Assembly (NCBI GenBank): GCA_028284065.1 | Contig: JANQSJ010000007.1 | Coordinates: forward strand, 62,001 to 126,000 | Source: Parvularculaceae bacterium | GTDB lineage: Bacteria; Pseudomonadota; Alphaproteobacteria; Caulobacterales; Parvularculaceae | Length of the DNA stretch: 64,000 nt | Direction: 5' to 3' | Shown here: positions 34,561 through 43,309 of the stretch, piece by piece | How the letters are laid out: each line of letters starts with the position of its first letter | Numbering within the stretch: position 1 is the stretch's first letter | Notes under the pieces: model-generated | What the model was told of the DNA's origin: nothing | Database searches by the model: none | The model's input: only the letters and a program-made list of their open reading frames with translations | Translations under genes and position numbers: made by a program

Positions 34561-35778
34561 ATGACCGCAGCCCCGCCATGGCCGCCCGCCCGTCCGGGAT
34601 GGACCTCTCCGTCTTTCCAACTGCTGCGCGGCGTCGCCGGCAAGCTCCATTATGGCAGGCTGACCATCCTGTTGCCGAACGGCGCTGAACTCGCGTTCGC
34701 CGGCATGGAGGAGCTCGACAAGCATGCGGTGCTGATCGTGAAGGATTACGCCTTCGCGCGGCGCACCCTTCTCGGCGGCGATATCGGCTTCTTCGAGGCC
34801 TATGCCGCCGGCCAATGGGACAGCCCGAACCTCGCAGATTGCCTGTATCTATTTGCGCGCAATGCGGACTATATCGCCGGCGCGTTTGACGGGACGCCCA
34901 TCGCCCTCCTTGCCGGGCAGGTTCGCCATTTCCTCCGCCGCAATACAAAAGCGGGTTCGAAGAAGAACATTTCCGACCATTATGACCTCGGCAACAGCTT
35001 CTACGAAAAGTGGCTTGACCCGACGATGACCTACTCGTCGGCGCGATTTGCATCGCCCACCGACGATCTCGCCGACGGACAATTCAACAAATATCAAAGC
35101 CTCGCGCGGTTCATCGACCTGAAGCCGGATGACGCCGTTCTGGAGATCGGCAGCGGCTGGGGCGGGTTCGCCGAATTCGCCGCCAAGCATGTGGGCGCGC
35201 GCGTCACCGGCCTGACGATCTCAAAAGAACAGTATGACTATGCTCAGCGGCGCATTTTCGAGCAGGGCCTCGCTGAGCGCGTGACCTTCGAATTGAAGGA
35301 TTATCGCGACGCTGACGGCCAGTACGACAAGATTGCGTCGATCGAAATGTTCGAGGCGGTCGGCAAGGAGTATTGGCCGACCTATTTCGGAAAGGTCCGC
35401 GATATGCTGAAGCCGGGCGGCGCGGCGGGCCTGCAGGTGATCACTATCGCCGACAGGATGTTCGAGCATTATCTGAAGTCGGTCGACTTCATTCAGCGCT
35501 ATGTCTTTCCGGGCGGCGTTCTGCCGAGCCAGAGCGCCTTGCGCAAGGAAGTGGAAGGCGCGGGCCTCACCTGGCGCGATGCGGCGCATTTTGGCGATGA
35601 CTACGCCCGCACCCTCGCCGAATGGCGCGACCGATTCCTGGCGCAATGGCAGGAGATTCAGCCGCTCGGCTTCGACGAGCGTTTCAAGAAGCTCTGGGTC
35701 TTTTATCTCGCCTATTGCGAGGCGGGATTTCGCGCTAAGACGACGGACGTTCTTCAAACGGCGGTGACGCGAGCATAG
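34561..35778 (+). CDS. cfa: Cyclopropane-fatty-acyl-phospholipid synthase
   Basis: This 405-residue methyltransferase adds a methylene from S-adenosylmethionine to unsaturated phospholipid acyl chains at the membrane. It has the SAM-binding motif VLEIGSGWGGFAEFAA near residue 197 and family blocks NISDHYDLGNSFYEKWLDPTMTYSSA, IEMFEAVGKEYWPTYF, KSVDFIQRYVFPGGVLPS and YLAYCEAGF. Length is normal for Cfa. It lies between photolyase and cysK on the same strand. The product links to stress and acid tolerance in other bacteria. Confidence 0.95.
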   Translation: MTAAPPWPPARPGWTSPSFQLLRGVAGKLHYGRLTILLPNGAELAFAGMEELDKHAVLIVKDYAFARRTLLGGDIGFFEAYAAGQWDSPNLADCLYLFARNADYIAGAFDGTPIALLAGQVRHFLRRNTKAGSKKNISDHYDLGNSFYEKWLDPTMTYSSARFASPTDDLADGQFNKYQSLARFIDLKPDDAVLEIGSGWGGFAEFAAKHVGARVTGLTISKEQYDYAQRRIFEQGLAERVTFELKDYRDADGQYDKIASIEMFEAVGKEYWPTYFGKVRDMLKPGGAAGLQVITIADRMFEHYLKSVDFIQRYVFPGGVLPSQSALRKEVEGAGLTWRDAAHFGDDYARTLAEWRDRFLAQWQEIQPLGFDERFKKLWVFYLAYCEAGFRAKTTDVLQTAVTRA

Positions 35779-35804
35779 CTGATCCGCACATTAGCGGATC
35801 TAAC

Positions 35805-36848
35805 ATGACCGACACGCCACGATTTGGCCCTCCCGTCTCGCCGGGCGCCGCGGAGACCGTCCTTGATCGGATTGGCGGTACGCCGCTCGTTCGCCTGAAG
35901 CGCGCATCGGAAGAAACCGGCTGCGAGATCCTCGGCAAGGCGGAGTTCCTCAATCCCGGCCAGTCGGTGAAGGACCGCGCCGCCCTCGGCATCATTCGCG
36001 ATGCGGAGCGCCGCGGCGCGCTAAAGCCCGGCGGCACGATTGTCGAGGGCACGGCCGGCAATACCGGCATCGGCCTCGCCATGGTCGGCGCAGTGCTCGG
36101 CTACAAGGTGAAGATCGTCTTTCCACGGACGCAAAGCGTTGAGAAAAAAGAAGCGATCCGCCTCTTCGGCGCTGAGCTTATCGAGGTCGACGCGGTCCCC
36201 TACTCCGATCCCAACAACTATGTCCGCTATTCAGGGCGTCTGGCGGAGGAGCTGTACGCAACCGAACCGAACGGCGTTCTGTGGGCGAACCAGTTCGACA
36301 ATGTGGCGAATCGGGACGCCCATTACGCGACGACGGGCCCTGAAATCTGGGAGCAGACGGACGGCGCCGTCGACGCCTTCACCTGCGCCGTCGGCTCAGG
36401 CGGTACGCTCGCCGGCGTCAGCCTCGCCCTGAAGGAACGCAGGAAGGATGTCGTCTGCGCCCTCACCGACCCCGGCGGCTCGAAGCTCTATTCCTGGGTG
36501 AAAACGGGCGACCTTGCGACGGAGGGCGGCTCGATCACCGAAGGCATCGGACAGGGGCGCGTGACGGCGAACCTTGAAGGACTGTCCTTCGACGACGCCT
36601 TCCGCATTCCGGATGAGGAAGCGCTGCGTATTATTTACAGCCTGGTGCAGGAAGAAGGCCTCTGCCTGGGCGGATCGGCGGGGATCAACATCGCGGGCGC
36701 GATCCGACTCGCCAGGGAGCTCGGCCCCGGCAAGACAATCGTCACCATACTGTGCGATTACGGCCACCGCTACGCATCGAAGCTCTTCAATCCGGAGTTC
36801 CTGAGCTCCAAGGACCTGCCGACGCCGCCCTGGATGGCGGACGGTTGA
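35805..36848 (+). CDS. cysK: Cysteine synthase A (O-acetylserine sulfhydrylase)
   Basis: This 347-residue PLP enzyme makes cysteine from O-acetylserine and sulfide. Lys56 in FLNPGQSVKDRAALG is the PLP lysine, EGTAGNTGIGLAM is the substrate loop (usually TSGNTG) and GSGGTLAG binds the cofactor phosphate. It is a little longer than E. coli CysK. It starts a sulfur amino-acid group with sseA 15 bp downstream and metC about 1.6 kb further on. The altered substrate loop leaves a related activity, such as cystathionine beta-synthase type, possible. Confidence 0.9.
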   Translation: MTDTPRFGPPVSPGAAETVLDRIGGTPLVRLKRASEETGCEILGKAEFLNPGQSVKDRAALGIIRDAERRGALKPGGTIVEGTAGNTGIGLAMVGAVLGYKVKIVFPRTQSVEKKEAIRLFGAELIEVDAVPYSDPNNYVRYSGRLAEELYATEPNGVLWANQFDNVANRDAHYATTGPEIWEQTDGAVDAFTCAVGSGGTLAGVSLALKERRKDVVCALTDPGGSKLYSWVKTGDLATEGGSITEGIGQGRVTANLEGLSFDDAFRIPDEEALRIIYSLVQEEGLCLGGSAGINIAGAIRLARELGPGKTIVTILCDYGHRYASKLFNPEFLSSKDLPTPPWMADG

Positions 36849-36863
36849 GCGCGGGCGCGCGCG

Positions 36864-37739
36864 ATGAGCGATGCGGACGATGCATTTCCGCTGATTGACG
36901 CCGCCGACGCTTTCGCGTCCGTCGGAAACGGGCGCGCCGTTCTTGTCGACGCGACCTGGCGCCTCGATCAAAATGCCCCGCCGCGCCAAGGGCCTCCCTT
37001 GCCTGGGGCTGTTCGATTTGAGCTCGACGAGGTGACGGCTGAAAGCTCCGAGCTACCGCACATGGCGCCGGACCGACTGCGGCTGGCGCAATGGGCCTAT
37101 GAAGTCGGCCTCCCCTGGGGCGCGCCGGCGATCATTTACGACGATATCGGACTGTTTTCCGCGCCCCGCGTCTGGTGGACGCTGCGCCATTGCGGCTGGA
37201 CCGACGTCCGGGTCCTGAACGGCGGCCGCCCGGCCTGGATCGCCGCCGGCCTGCCACTGGAAATTTCTCCGCAAATCGGCGATCCACCTCCTGATGGGGC
37301 GCCGGATCTCTCGCCTCGCCGTAGGTTTAGCGCTGCCTCGCTCGACGACGTCAAGGCGGCCCTCCGGGAGGGCGCGCCCCGCATCCTCGACGCGCGTCCC
37401 GCGACACGTTTCGCCGGCGACGCGCCGGAGCCGCGCGGTGGCCTCAGGTCAGGCCACATGCCGGGAGCAATAAATATTCCCTATAAAGAGATATTAACGC
37501 CGGAGGGCGAGCTGCGGCCGGTCGCCGACCTTGACGGGCTTTTTTCGGGCCTGGGGCTTGGCCGTGACAGCGCGGCGATCGCTACCTGCGGTTCAGGGGT
37601 GACCGCGGCGATCATCATTCTGGCGCTGGAAGCGACTGGACGGCGCGCGCACAGCCTTTATGACGGTTCATGGGCCGAATGGGGCGCGCCGAACCCGGCC
37701 GGAGATCGTCCTGTGCGCCGCTCCGCCGGACCCCTGTGA
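36864..37739 (+). CDS. sseA: 3-mercaptopyruvate/thiosulfate sulfurtransferase (two rhodanese domains)
   Basis: This 291-residue protein has two rhodanese domains, the second with catalytic Cys242 in ATCGSGVTAA. The CGSGVTA loop is typical of mercaptopyruvate sulfurtransferases rather than thiosulfate-specific ones. The other landmarks are GAVRFELDE and SGHMPGAINIPYKE. The enzyme transfers sulfur from 3-mercaptopyruvate, a cysteine catabolite, to acceptors. It follows cysK by 15 bp, so coexpression in sulfur metabolism is likely. Confidence 0.93.
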   Translation: MSDADDAFPLIDAADAFASVGNGRAVLVDATWRLDQNAPPRQGPPLPGAVRFELDEVTAESSELPHMAPDRLRLAQWAYEVGLPWGAPAIIYDDIGLFSAPRVWWTLRHCGWTDVRVLNGGRPAWIAAGLPLEISPQIGDPPPDGAPDLSPRRRFSAASLDDVKAALREGAPRILDARPATRFAGDAPEPRGGLRSGHMPGAINIPYKEILTPEGELRPVADLDGLFSGLGLGRDSAAIATCGSGVTAAIIILALEATGRRAHSLYDGSWAEWGAPNPAGDRPVRRSAGPL

Positions 37740-37793
37740 GCATGGCCGCTTGAAGAGGTTTTTGTCTCAGGAGACGACGACAAGACGCAGACG

Positions 37794-38312
37794 ATGAAGA
37801 CAATCGATGTCACGATCACTTACCTGCGACAGACGCGGCGGCCAAACCGACGCGCCCCGCATCCGCCCGCGCATGGCGCAGCGTTGTTGCGCGTCCGCCG
37901 GCCGCCCCTGCATTTTTACCGGTATCTCTACCGATTGGTGGGCGATCAATTCCACTGGGTTAGCCGTCGCAGACTCGACGACGACCAGCTCGCCGCCATC
38001 ATCCATGACGACGACGTGCATGTATACGTTCTATTTATCGATGGCGCGCCGGCCGGTTTCTGCGAGCTCGACCATCGCGTGAGCGATGTGGTTGAAGTGA
38101 AGTTTTTCGGGCTTGCGCCCGAGCGTATCGGCCAGGGCTGGGGGGCGTACTTCCTTTGGCACTGCCTCGATATCGCCTGGAGCCTTGGCCCCGGCGAGGT
38201 GCGGCTTGAGACCTGCACTCTTGACCATCCCGCCGCGTTGCCGCTCTACCAGAAATACGGTTTTGAAGCGGTCGACATGCGCCGCGGCAAAATTGAAACG
38301 ATTGACGACTAG
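37794..38312 (+). CDS. GNAT-family N-acetyltransferase
   Basis: This 172-residue protein has the GNAT acetyl-CoA fold with VKFFGLAPERIGQGWGAYFLWHCLDIA (the Q/RxxGxG/A loop appears as RIGQGWG) and a C-terminal LPLYQKYGFEAVD, which is typical. The acceptor is unknown. The N-terminal residues up to about 35 are Arg/Pro rich and atypical. It sits between sseA and metC on the same strand and may act on a sulfur amino-acid derivative, but this is only position-based. Confidence 0.85.
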   Translation: MKTIDVTITYLRQTRRPNRRAPHPPAHGAALLRVRRPPLHFYRYLYRLVGDQFHWVSRRRLDDDQLAAIIHDDDVHVYVLFIDGAPAGFCELDHRVSDVVEVKFFGLAPERIGQGWGAYFLWHCLDIAWSLGPGEVRLETCTLDHPAALPLYQKYGFEAVDMRRGKIETIDD

Positions 38313-38450
38313 AGCGCATTCCGAAGTGTGGATACCGGTTTTCGGGTAAAGTGCGCGAAAGGAAAAGAACGATGGCGCGTTCTCGGCCCGGATAACGGCG
38401 GACATGCGCTGTTGCGGCCGGGAACGGCCAACGCGATCCTTACGGAGCTT

Positions 38451-39617
38451 ATGAAGACACCCACGAAACTTATCGCGTCCGGTCGGCCGCATGCGCGTCC
38501 GGCGCATCCTGTGAACCCGCCCGTGGAACGCGCCTCGACAATCCTCTTTCCCACCTACGACGACTATGTCGAGGGTAAGCGGCGGATCAGTTACGGGCGG
38601 CTCGGCACGTCGACGCACCGCGCGCTTGAGGAGGCGGTTAGCGTTCTGGAAGGCGGCGTTGAGACGCGTCTCGCCCCGTCCGGCCTGCAGGCTGTCATCT
38701 CCGCGATCCTCGCCTTCGTTTCGGCCGGGGACGAGGCGCTGATCACCGACGGGGCCTATGACCCGACCAGGAAGTTCGCCGACAGGTTTCTCGCCCGCTT
38801 CGGCGTCAAGGTTGTCTATTATGATCCGCTCATTGGCGCCGGCATTTCCGAATTAATCACGCCACAAACGAAAGTCATTCTCGCGGAGAGCCCAAGTTCC
38901 CTTACTTTCGAGACTCAGGACCTCCCCGCAATAACGGCGGCCGCGAGGGAACGGGACGTAAAGGTCGTCGTCGACAACACCTGGGCGGCGGGGGTTTATT
39001 TCCGGCCGATCGCGCATGGCGCCGACGTCAGCGTGCAGGCCGGCACGAAATACCTCGCCGGGCATTCCGACTGTCTCGTCGGCTCGATCACGGCCGCTGA
39101 CGAGCGTTCGGCCCGGGCCGTGTTCCGCTCGCTCCTGCAGATCGGCTCCAACGTCTCCGCGGACGATGCGGCGCTGGCGCTGCGCGGCGCGCGGACTCTC
39201 GCCGTGCGCATGCCGGTCCATGAGCAGAACGGGCTGAAGCTTGCGAAATGGCTCGGCAAGCGCTCAGAGGTCGCGCGCGTTCTGCACCCGTCCATCAAGT
39301 CGACCCCGGGTCACGCCGCATGGAAGCGCGATTTCTCAGGCTCCAGCGGCCTATTTGGCGTCGTCTTGAAGCCAACGCCGCTTCCCGCCCTGAAAGCGTT
39401 TTTCAACTCGCTGCGCCTGTTCGGCATGGGCTTTTCCTGGGGCGGCTTTGAGAGCCTTTGCATTCATGTTGAGCCGGAAGCGAATCGCACAGCGACCGAG
39501 TGGCGTGAAGAAGGCCCAACCTTGCGGTTTCATGCCGGCCTGGAGGACATTGGCGATCTTGTCGCCGATCTTGAGCGCGCATTTGAAGCGATGGCGCTCG
39601 CGAGCCGCGACGTCTGA
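38451..39617 (+). CDS. metC: Cystathionine beta-lyase (Cys/Met metabolism PLP enzyme)
   Basis: This 388-residue PLP enzyme cleaves cystathionine to homocysteine, ammonia and pyruvate in methionine synthesis. Landmarks are NPPVERASTILFPTY, ISYGRLGTSTHRALEEAVSVLEGG, VVVDNTWAAGVYFRP and the PLP lysine in VQAGTKYLAGHSD. The start at 38451 has GGAG upstream and begins the conserved protein; the longer frame is not conserved in type. The LAGHSDCLVG signature fits MetC rather than MetB. It closes the sulfur amino-acid group. Confidence 0.92.
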   Translation: MKTPTKLIASGRPHARPAHPVNPPVERASTILFPTYDDYVEGKRRISYGRLGTSTHRALEEAVSVLEGGVETRLAPSGLQAVISAILAFVSAGDEALITDGAYDPTRKFADRFLARFGVKVVYYDPLIGAGISELITPQTKVILAESPSSLTFETQDLPAITAAARERDVKVVVDNTWAAGVYFRPIAHGADVSVQAGTKYLAGHSDCLVGSITAADERSARAVFRSLLQIGSNVSADDAALALRGARTLAVRMPVHEQNGLKLAKWLGKRSEVARVLHPSIKSTPGHAAWKRDFSGSSGLFGVVLKPTPLPALKAFFNSLRLFGMGFSWGGFESLCIHVEPEANRTATEWREEGPTLRFHAGLEDIGDLVADLERAFEAMALASRDV

Positions 39618-39649
39618 TGCGACGGGGCTAAAGCGAAGGGGAATGGGAA

Positions 39650-40000
39650 ATGGCGTCTGGACAGCCGGTTGAAGAACGGCGTCGATCGGCGCGGCCAACC
39701 TTGTGCGCCGCCCTGGCGGCCTTATGCGCCTTCGGGTGCCAATCCTCTGGAAACGGAGCAAGGATCGCTGTCATTGAAACCGAGCCGCCCGGCGCGATCG
39801 TCAAGGTTGAGGGCTTCGGCGAATGCGTCTCCCCCTGCTCAATCGAGCTAGACGCGCCGCGGCGCCTGACGATCGCGAAGGCGGGATTCAAAAAGCGGGT
39901 CATGGAGATCACGCCCGGCGACCGCCGCGTCCGCGTCGATTTGGAGCTCGCCGCTCCTTCGGGCGATGTGGTTGCCGACGACCTGCCGCCGCTGGAGTAG
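39650..40000 (+). CDS. Small PEGA-like lipoprotein
   Basis: This 116-residue protein has an N-terminal hydrophobic signal ending CAFGC, a near-lipobox, followed by a short domain resembling PEGA (ETEPPGAIVKVEGFGECVSPCSIELDAPRRLTIAKAGFKKR). Two cysteines (ECVSPCS) may form a disulfide. PEGA domains are surface-exposed beta modules of uncertain role. A GGGAA ribosome-binding site lies upstream of the ATG. It precedes the convergent tRNA-Arg by 15 bp. Confidence 0.75.
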   Translation: MASGQPVEERRRSARPTLCAALAALCAFGCQSSGNGARIAVIETEPPGAIVKVEGFGECVSPCSIELDAPRRLTIAKAGFKKRVMEITPGDRRVRVDLELAAPSGDVVADDLPPLE

Positions 40001-40015
40001 CAATTCGGTTCCCCG

Positions 40016-40092
40016 TGGCGGCCCCGGCAGGACTCGAACCTGCAACCATTCGCTTAGAAGGCGAGTGCTCTATCCGGTTGAGCTACGGGGCC
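40016..40092 (-). tRNA. tRNA-Arg (anticodon TCT)
   Basis: A full 77-nt cloverleaf with encoded CCA is present: acceptor GGCCCCG/CGGGGCC, D-stem GCTC/GAGC, anticodon loop CTTCTAA (anticodon TCT, codon AGA) and T-arm GCAGG-TTCGAGT-CCTGC. One mismatch (C-A) sits at the base of the anticodon stem. Confidence 0.96.
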
Positions 40093-40112
40093 GAATGCTG
40101 AACGACGTCCGT

Positions 40113-40421
40113 TCAATGAGTCCAGGGATGGCGGCGTGAATAAGAGAAATTGTCCGCGTACGCCTTTGATTGCGGCTGGCGCGTCGAAGGCTTCATCACC
40201 TGATAGGGTATCTTGCGGCTTTCCGCATAGGCGACCGCGGCCTCAAGCGTATCGAATGTGAGATGCACCTGCCCCGCCATGTCGCTGGAGCTCGTCCAGC
40301 CCATTAGCGGATCGATGCGGCGCGCGCTTTCAGCCTCAAACTCGAGCACCCACTTCTTCGTCTTGGCGCGGCCGGACTGCATCGCCGTTTTGGAGGGCTG
40401 ATAGATTTTCGCGAGCATCAA
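40113..40421 (-). CDS. NDUFS4-like NADH dehydrogenase (complex I) accessory subunit
   Basis: This 102-residue protein matches the ETC complex I subunit conserved region of NDUFS4: AKIYQPSKTAMQSGRAKTKKWVLEFE, ARRIDPLMGWTSSSDMAGQVHLTFDTLEAAVAYAESRKIPYQV. The family is found in alphaproteobacteria and mitochondria, where NDUFS4 is a supernumerary subunit that stabilises complex I. The start may be Met1 or Met2. It lies between tRNA-Arg and tRNA-Pro(TGG), away from the nuo operon, as is usual. Confidence 0.92.
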   Translation of the reverse strand: MMLAKIYQPSKTAMQSGRAKTKKWVLEFEAESARRIDPLMGWTSSSDMAGQVHLTFDTLEAAVAYAESRKIPYQVMKPSTRQPQSKAYADNFSYSRRHPWTH

Positions 40422-40486
40422 ACCATCTAACCTTTCGGCGCCGCCGGCTTCGCAGCCATCGCATTTGCGCCAATTGCGTCATCCAA

Positions 40487-40563
<77 letters not shown>

Positions 40564-40684
40564 CGTCCACGGTCACGAAGACGACAATGTCGAGGGTAAT
40601 GGAGAACGCTCGCCATCTTGTAAAGACAATCGCGCCCGACGCGCATGGGCCGAGATGGATTCGGCGGCGCGATGCGCCTCCGCG

Positions 40685-41242
40685 TCAGTTCTCTGGGTCC
40701 GGGCGGATCTCGACGGCGGCTAACCCCTTCGGGCCGTTTGCAAATGACGCCTGCACCCGCTGGCCCTGGATAAGCTCCCCCATGCCGCAACGGCGCAACG
40801 TCTCCATATGAATAAAGATGTCTTCGGTGCCTTCGCCGCGGGTAAGAAAGCCGAAGCCCTTGGCCCGATTGAACCACTTGACTTCGACGCGAGTGAAATC
40901 GCCAGCAGGGGTCTGGGACAGCACTGGCTGCGGCGGCGTTAGAGGCGTCGCCGTGCTGTCGTCTATATCGATGACGCGTAGCGCCTGAAGACCCTTTGTG
41001 CGTCGAACGACTTCACACTCAATCGTCGCGCCCTCGCGCGCGGTGGAGCGACCGATCTGCTTGAGGCAGGTAGAGTGAATAAGGACATCGCTGCCCTGGT
41101 CATCCGGTATGATAAAGCCGTAGCCCTTGGTCGGGTCGAACCACTTTATGACGCCCCGGATGGTGAAAGCAGCTTCATCGCCAGCATCCTCGTCCGCGGA
41201 TCGTTCCGTCGGCCGGGCGCCGCTGTCGGTAATATCAGCCAT
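40685..41242 (-). CDS. Double cold-shock-domain protein
   Basis: This 185-residue protein contains two cold-shock domains. CSD1 is at about 28-92 with RNP1-like KGYGFI (39-44), and CSD2 is at about 117-180 with KGFGFL (128-133). Both also have VLIHST or IFIHME. Such tandem-CSD proteins bind single-stranded nucleic acid and occur in alphaproteobacteria. A short acidic N-terminus and an 18-residue linker are present. It is close to tRNA-Pro and has a 330-bp upstream gap. Whether it is cold-induced is unknown. Confidence 0.93.
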   Translation of the reverse strand: MADITDSGARPTERSADEDAGDEAAFTIRGVIKWFDPTKGYGFIIPDDQGSDVLIHSTCLKQIGRSTAREGATIECEVVRRTKGLQALRVIDIDDSTATPLTPPQPVLSQTPAGDFTRVEVKWFNRAKGFGFLTRGEGTEDIFIHMETLRRCGMGELIQGQRVQASFANGPKGLAAVEIRPDPEN

Positions 41243-41572
41243 TGGCGATCCACCCCTGGAGGCTCCGCCGCGATCTTTCCGCTCTTAGCTCGTGCACCCC
41301 TCAATCCTCCCAGGAGGGCGACGCCAACGATTGATCCGCCCCGGATTCTCGCCCCCAATGCCGCTCGGGCGAGCAATCGTCTTAGTCTATGTCGTGTAGC
41401 GGCTGACTACGCGCCCCGCCGTCATATAGGCCCCCGGTCCGCAATTAATGCATGATTTAGGGTGCCTGGCAGCTATTTTTTCCCTAGTAAGTGGAAAAAT
41501 GGGATGCTTTCTTCCATTCGCAACCTTCCCAAACCTGACGCCGCGCGGCGTCAAGCGGTGCTGAACTCCACC
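41243..41572. other. Intergenic region with an 18-bp palindrome, no gene
   Basis: No coding frame here looks real. It should hold the promoter of the cold-shock gene. TGACGCCGCGCGGCGTCA (41536-41553) is a perfect palindrome just past the YbjN-like gene's end; it lacks a T-run, so it is a weak terminator candidate. Confidence 0.5.
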
Positions 41573-42031
41573 CTAGACGGAGCCCTGAGCCTGATAATCG
41601 GAAAGGAATTTCGAAATCAAAAGCAAAAACACATCGAAATCGGACTCGACATTTTCTATCGATACGCCGCCGGATGAATTCCTGTCCATCTGCAGCGCCA
41701 CGTCGCCGTCGCGATCGATGTACGCCCGGCCGAATTTCACTTCGCTATTGAATTTGCTCATGAAAGAGTGGCCGCCAAGCCCGAAATCCACATCGGACAG
41801 GTAAGTGATGTAGGAAACGTCCGCATCTGCGCCGTCGAGCCCGACGAAAATCACGCGTTCGCCGACGGTGACCGCAATCATTTTCGCTTGCACGTCCTGA
41901 ACCGAGTAGCCCTGCTGGCTCAGGGCATCCGCGATCGCCGACTTGTCGACATTCGCCGCTTGCGCGCCGGCCGTCATGGCCGCTGCGGCGCACACGGCCG
42001 CCAATCCCAGTCGAAGTCCCGCTACCGCCAT
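41573..42031 (-). CDS. YbjN-domain exported protein
   Basis: From the ATG at 42031 (GAGGGG upstream) this is a 152-residue protein with a typical signal peptide (MAVAGLRLGLAAVCAAAAMTAGAQA). It has a YbjN-like domain with ALSQQGYSVQDVQAKMIAVTVGERVIFV, YITYLSDVDFGL, KFNSEVKFGRAYIDRDGDVALQMD and FLLLISKFLSDY. It is predicted periplasmic. YbjN domains are linked to stress or sensory roles but the function is not defined. A longer frame to 42103 exists but the signal peptide supports this start. Confidence 0.8.
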   Translation of the reverse strand: MAVAGLRLGLAAVCAAAAMTAGAQAANVDKSAIADALSQQGYSVQDVQAKMIAVTVGERVIFVGLDGADADVSYITYLSDVDFGLGGHSFMSKFNSEVKFGRAYIDRDGDVALQMDRNSSGGVSIENVESDFDVFLLLISKFLSDYQAQGSV

Positions 42032-42629
42032 TGTCGAACCCCTCAAAAGCCGCCTCTCTGAATAGTTAATAGATCGAAATCTTGGTCCGAAATCAATCAT
42101 CAAGGTGGCGCCGCAGCAGCGCGCAGGACGCAGCGGTCCGCGCGCGCCCTCGCCAAAAGAAGCGGCCGCACTGCCTTCCCGGATTCAACGCTCGCCAAGT
42201 AATAGTAAACTTAAACAGTGGCTTAGAAGAATTTAGGGTGGTGATTTCAGCCCCATTTCTGAGGGAGCCGACGTAAGCTCAGGTAAACGGCGCGTCGTGC
42301 GCACGCCCCGTCGACCGCGGAGGCTTAAGATGAGGCTGCAATAGCGGCATGGCGAATAGGAGCGGACGCCTTTTAAAAGTGGCGGGCCTCCCAACGAGCC
42401 CGCGTCGGCAACTAATCCGCTAGCGTCCCAATTGTTGGCGACGGTTGCGATCGAGGCGCGCCCGGCGGCGCGTATTCGTACCGCGAAGGTAATTGCGCAA
42501 AGCGGCGTCAAAGAATGAGCGCAGAGCGCTTGGCGCCATTTCAAGGAAGCGTGCGATCATTCTGTCTGTGTCGTCTGTCCGTCATACAAGCCGCCCGCCC
42601 CCAAGCTTCGACCCCGAATCGGTGATGCG
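42032..42629. other. 598-bp intergenic region, no supported gene
   Basis: This gap lies upstream of both the YbjN-like gene (minus strand) and the PAP2 gene (plus strand). Short frames within it have no recognisable features. It should contain two divergent promoters; GCGGGCCTCCCAACGAGCCCGC-type pairing near 42381-42403 suggests a small hairpin. Confidence 0.4.
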
Positions 42630-43232
42630 ATGAAGGCCCAATTCGCCGCGTTTCTGGCTGCCATCGCCGTTATCGCCGGCGGCGCAACGCTTCTCGCCCA
42701 GGGCCCCGCGCCCGGAGACATCGCCGCAGCACGCGCGCTGCAGTCGGCGCTTGGCGACGCGCCGCAATGGGCGATATTCCTGACGCGGACAGCGAAAGCG
42801 CCGCTGGTCATGGCGACGATAGCGGTCGGCGCGGCCCTCGCGGCTGCGTCTGGAGGCCGAAGGCGTTTGGCGGCCGCGCCGGTTGCGTATGCGCTCGCCT
42901 TTGTCGCCGACAAAGCGCTGCGTCTTGTCGTGTTCGCGCCCCGTCCGGATACGGAGCTTATAGCCGTCGCAAGCGCCAGCGCGTCAAGCGGCCTGCCATC
43001 GACGTTCGGATTGGTCTACGGCGCAATATTCGGCGCTGCGTTCTGGCCAGCGCAGCGTAGCGCGCTCGGCATCTGCGCAAGCGTCGCCGCGGCGGGCCTC
43101 ATCGCCACAGGCGCGGCCGCCCGAATCGTTCTCGGCGGGCACTGGCCGAGCCAGATGGCTGCGTCCGTCGCGATCGGCCTTCTGCTCGCGCGGGCATCCA
43201 TTATCCTGATCAGCTTCCGCCGCCATACATAA
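42630..43232 (+). CDS. PAP2-superfamily membrane protein with altered active site
   Basis: This 200-residue membrane protein has six hydrophobic segments and the PAP2 motifs. Motif 1 is KALRLVVFAPRP (Lys95, Arg105-Pro106). Motif 2 is GLPSTFG, where Phe126 replaces the usual His. Motif 3 is ARIVLGGHWPSQ with Arg165 and nucleophilic His171, but Gln175 replaces Asp. It may be a weakly active or repurposed lipid phosphatase. It precedes the iron island; the Fur-like site follows its stop. Confidence 0.8.
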   Translation: MKAQFAAFLAAIAVIAGGATLLAQGPAPGDIAAARALQSALGDAPQWAIFLTRTAKAPLVMATIAVGAALAAASGGRRRLAAAPVAYALAFVADKALRLVVFAPRPDTELIAVASASASSGLPSTFGLVYGAIFGAAFWPAQRSALGICASVAAAGLIATGAAARIVLGGHWPSQMAASVAIGLLLARASIILISFRRHT

Positions 43233-43233
43233 T

Positions 43234-43252
43234 TGCGAGCGATTCTCGTTAT
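43234..43252. promoter_or_regulatory. Candidate Fur-like iron-regulatory site upstream of sufC
   Basis: TGCGAGCGATTCTCGTTAT lies 57 bp upstream of sufC and matches the site upstream of fbpA at 15 of 19 positions. It is a partial palindrome of the GCGAG...CTCGT type typical of Fur boxes in proteobacteria. Confidence 0.7.
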
Positions 43253-43309
43253 TGCTATGTCTACCGGATGGAGCGCTGACGGGAGTCAATAAGCCATGAC
43301 AACAACGCC

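Noticed and set aside
41536-41553. An intrinsic terminator for the YbjN-like gene
   Set aside because: The palindrome is perfect but has no T-run on the relevant strand, so termination is not supported.
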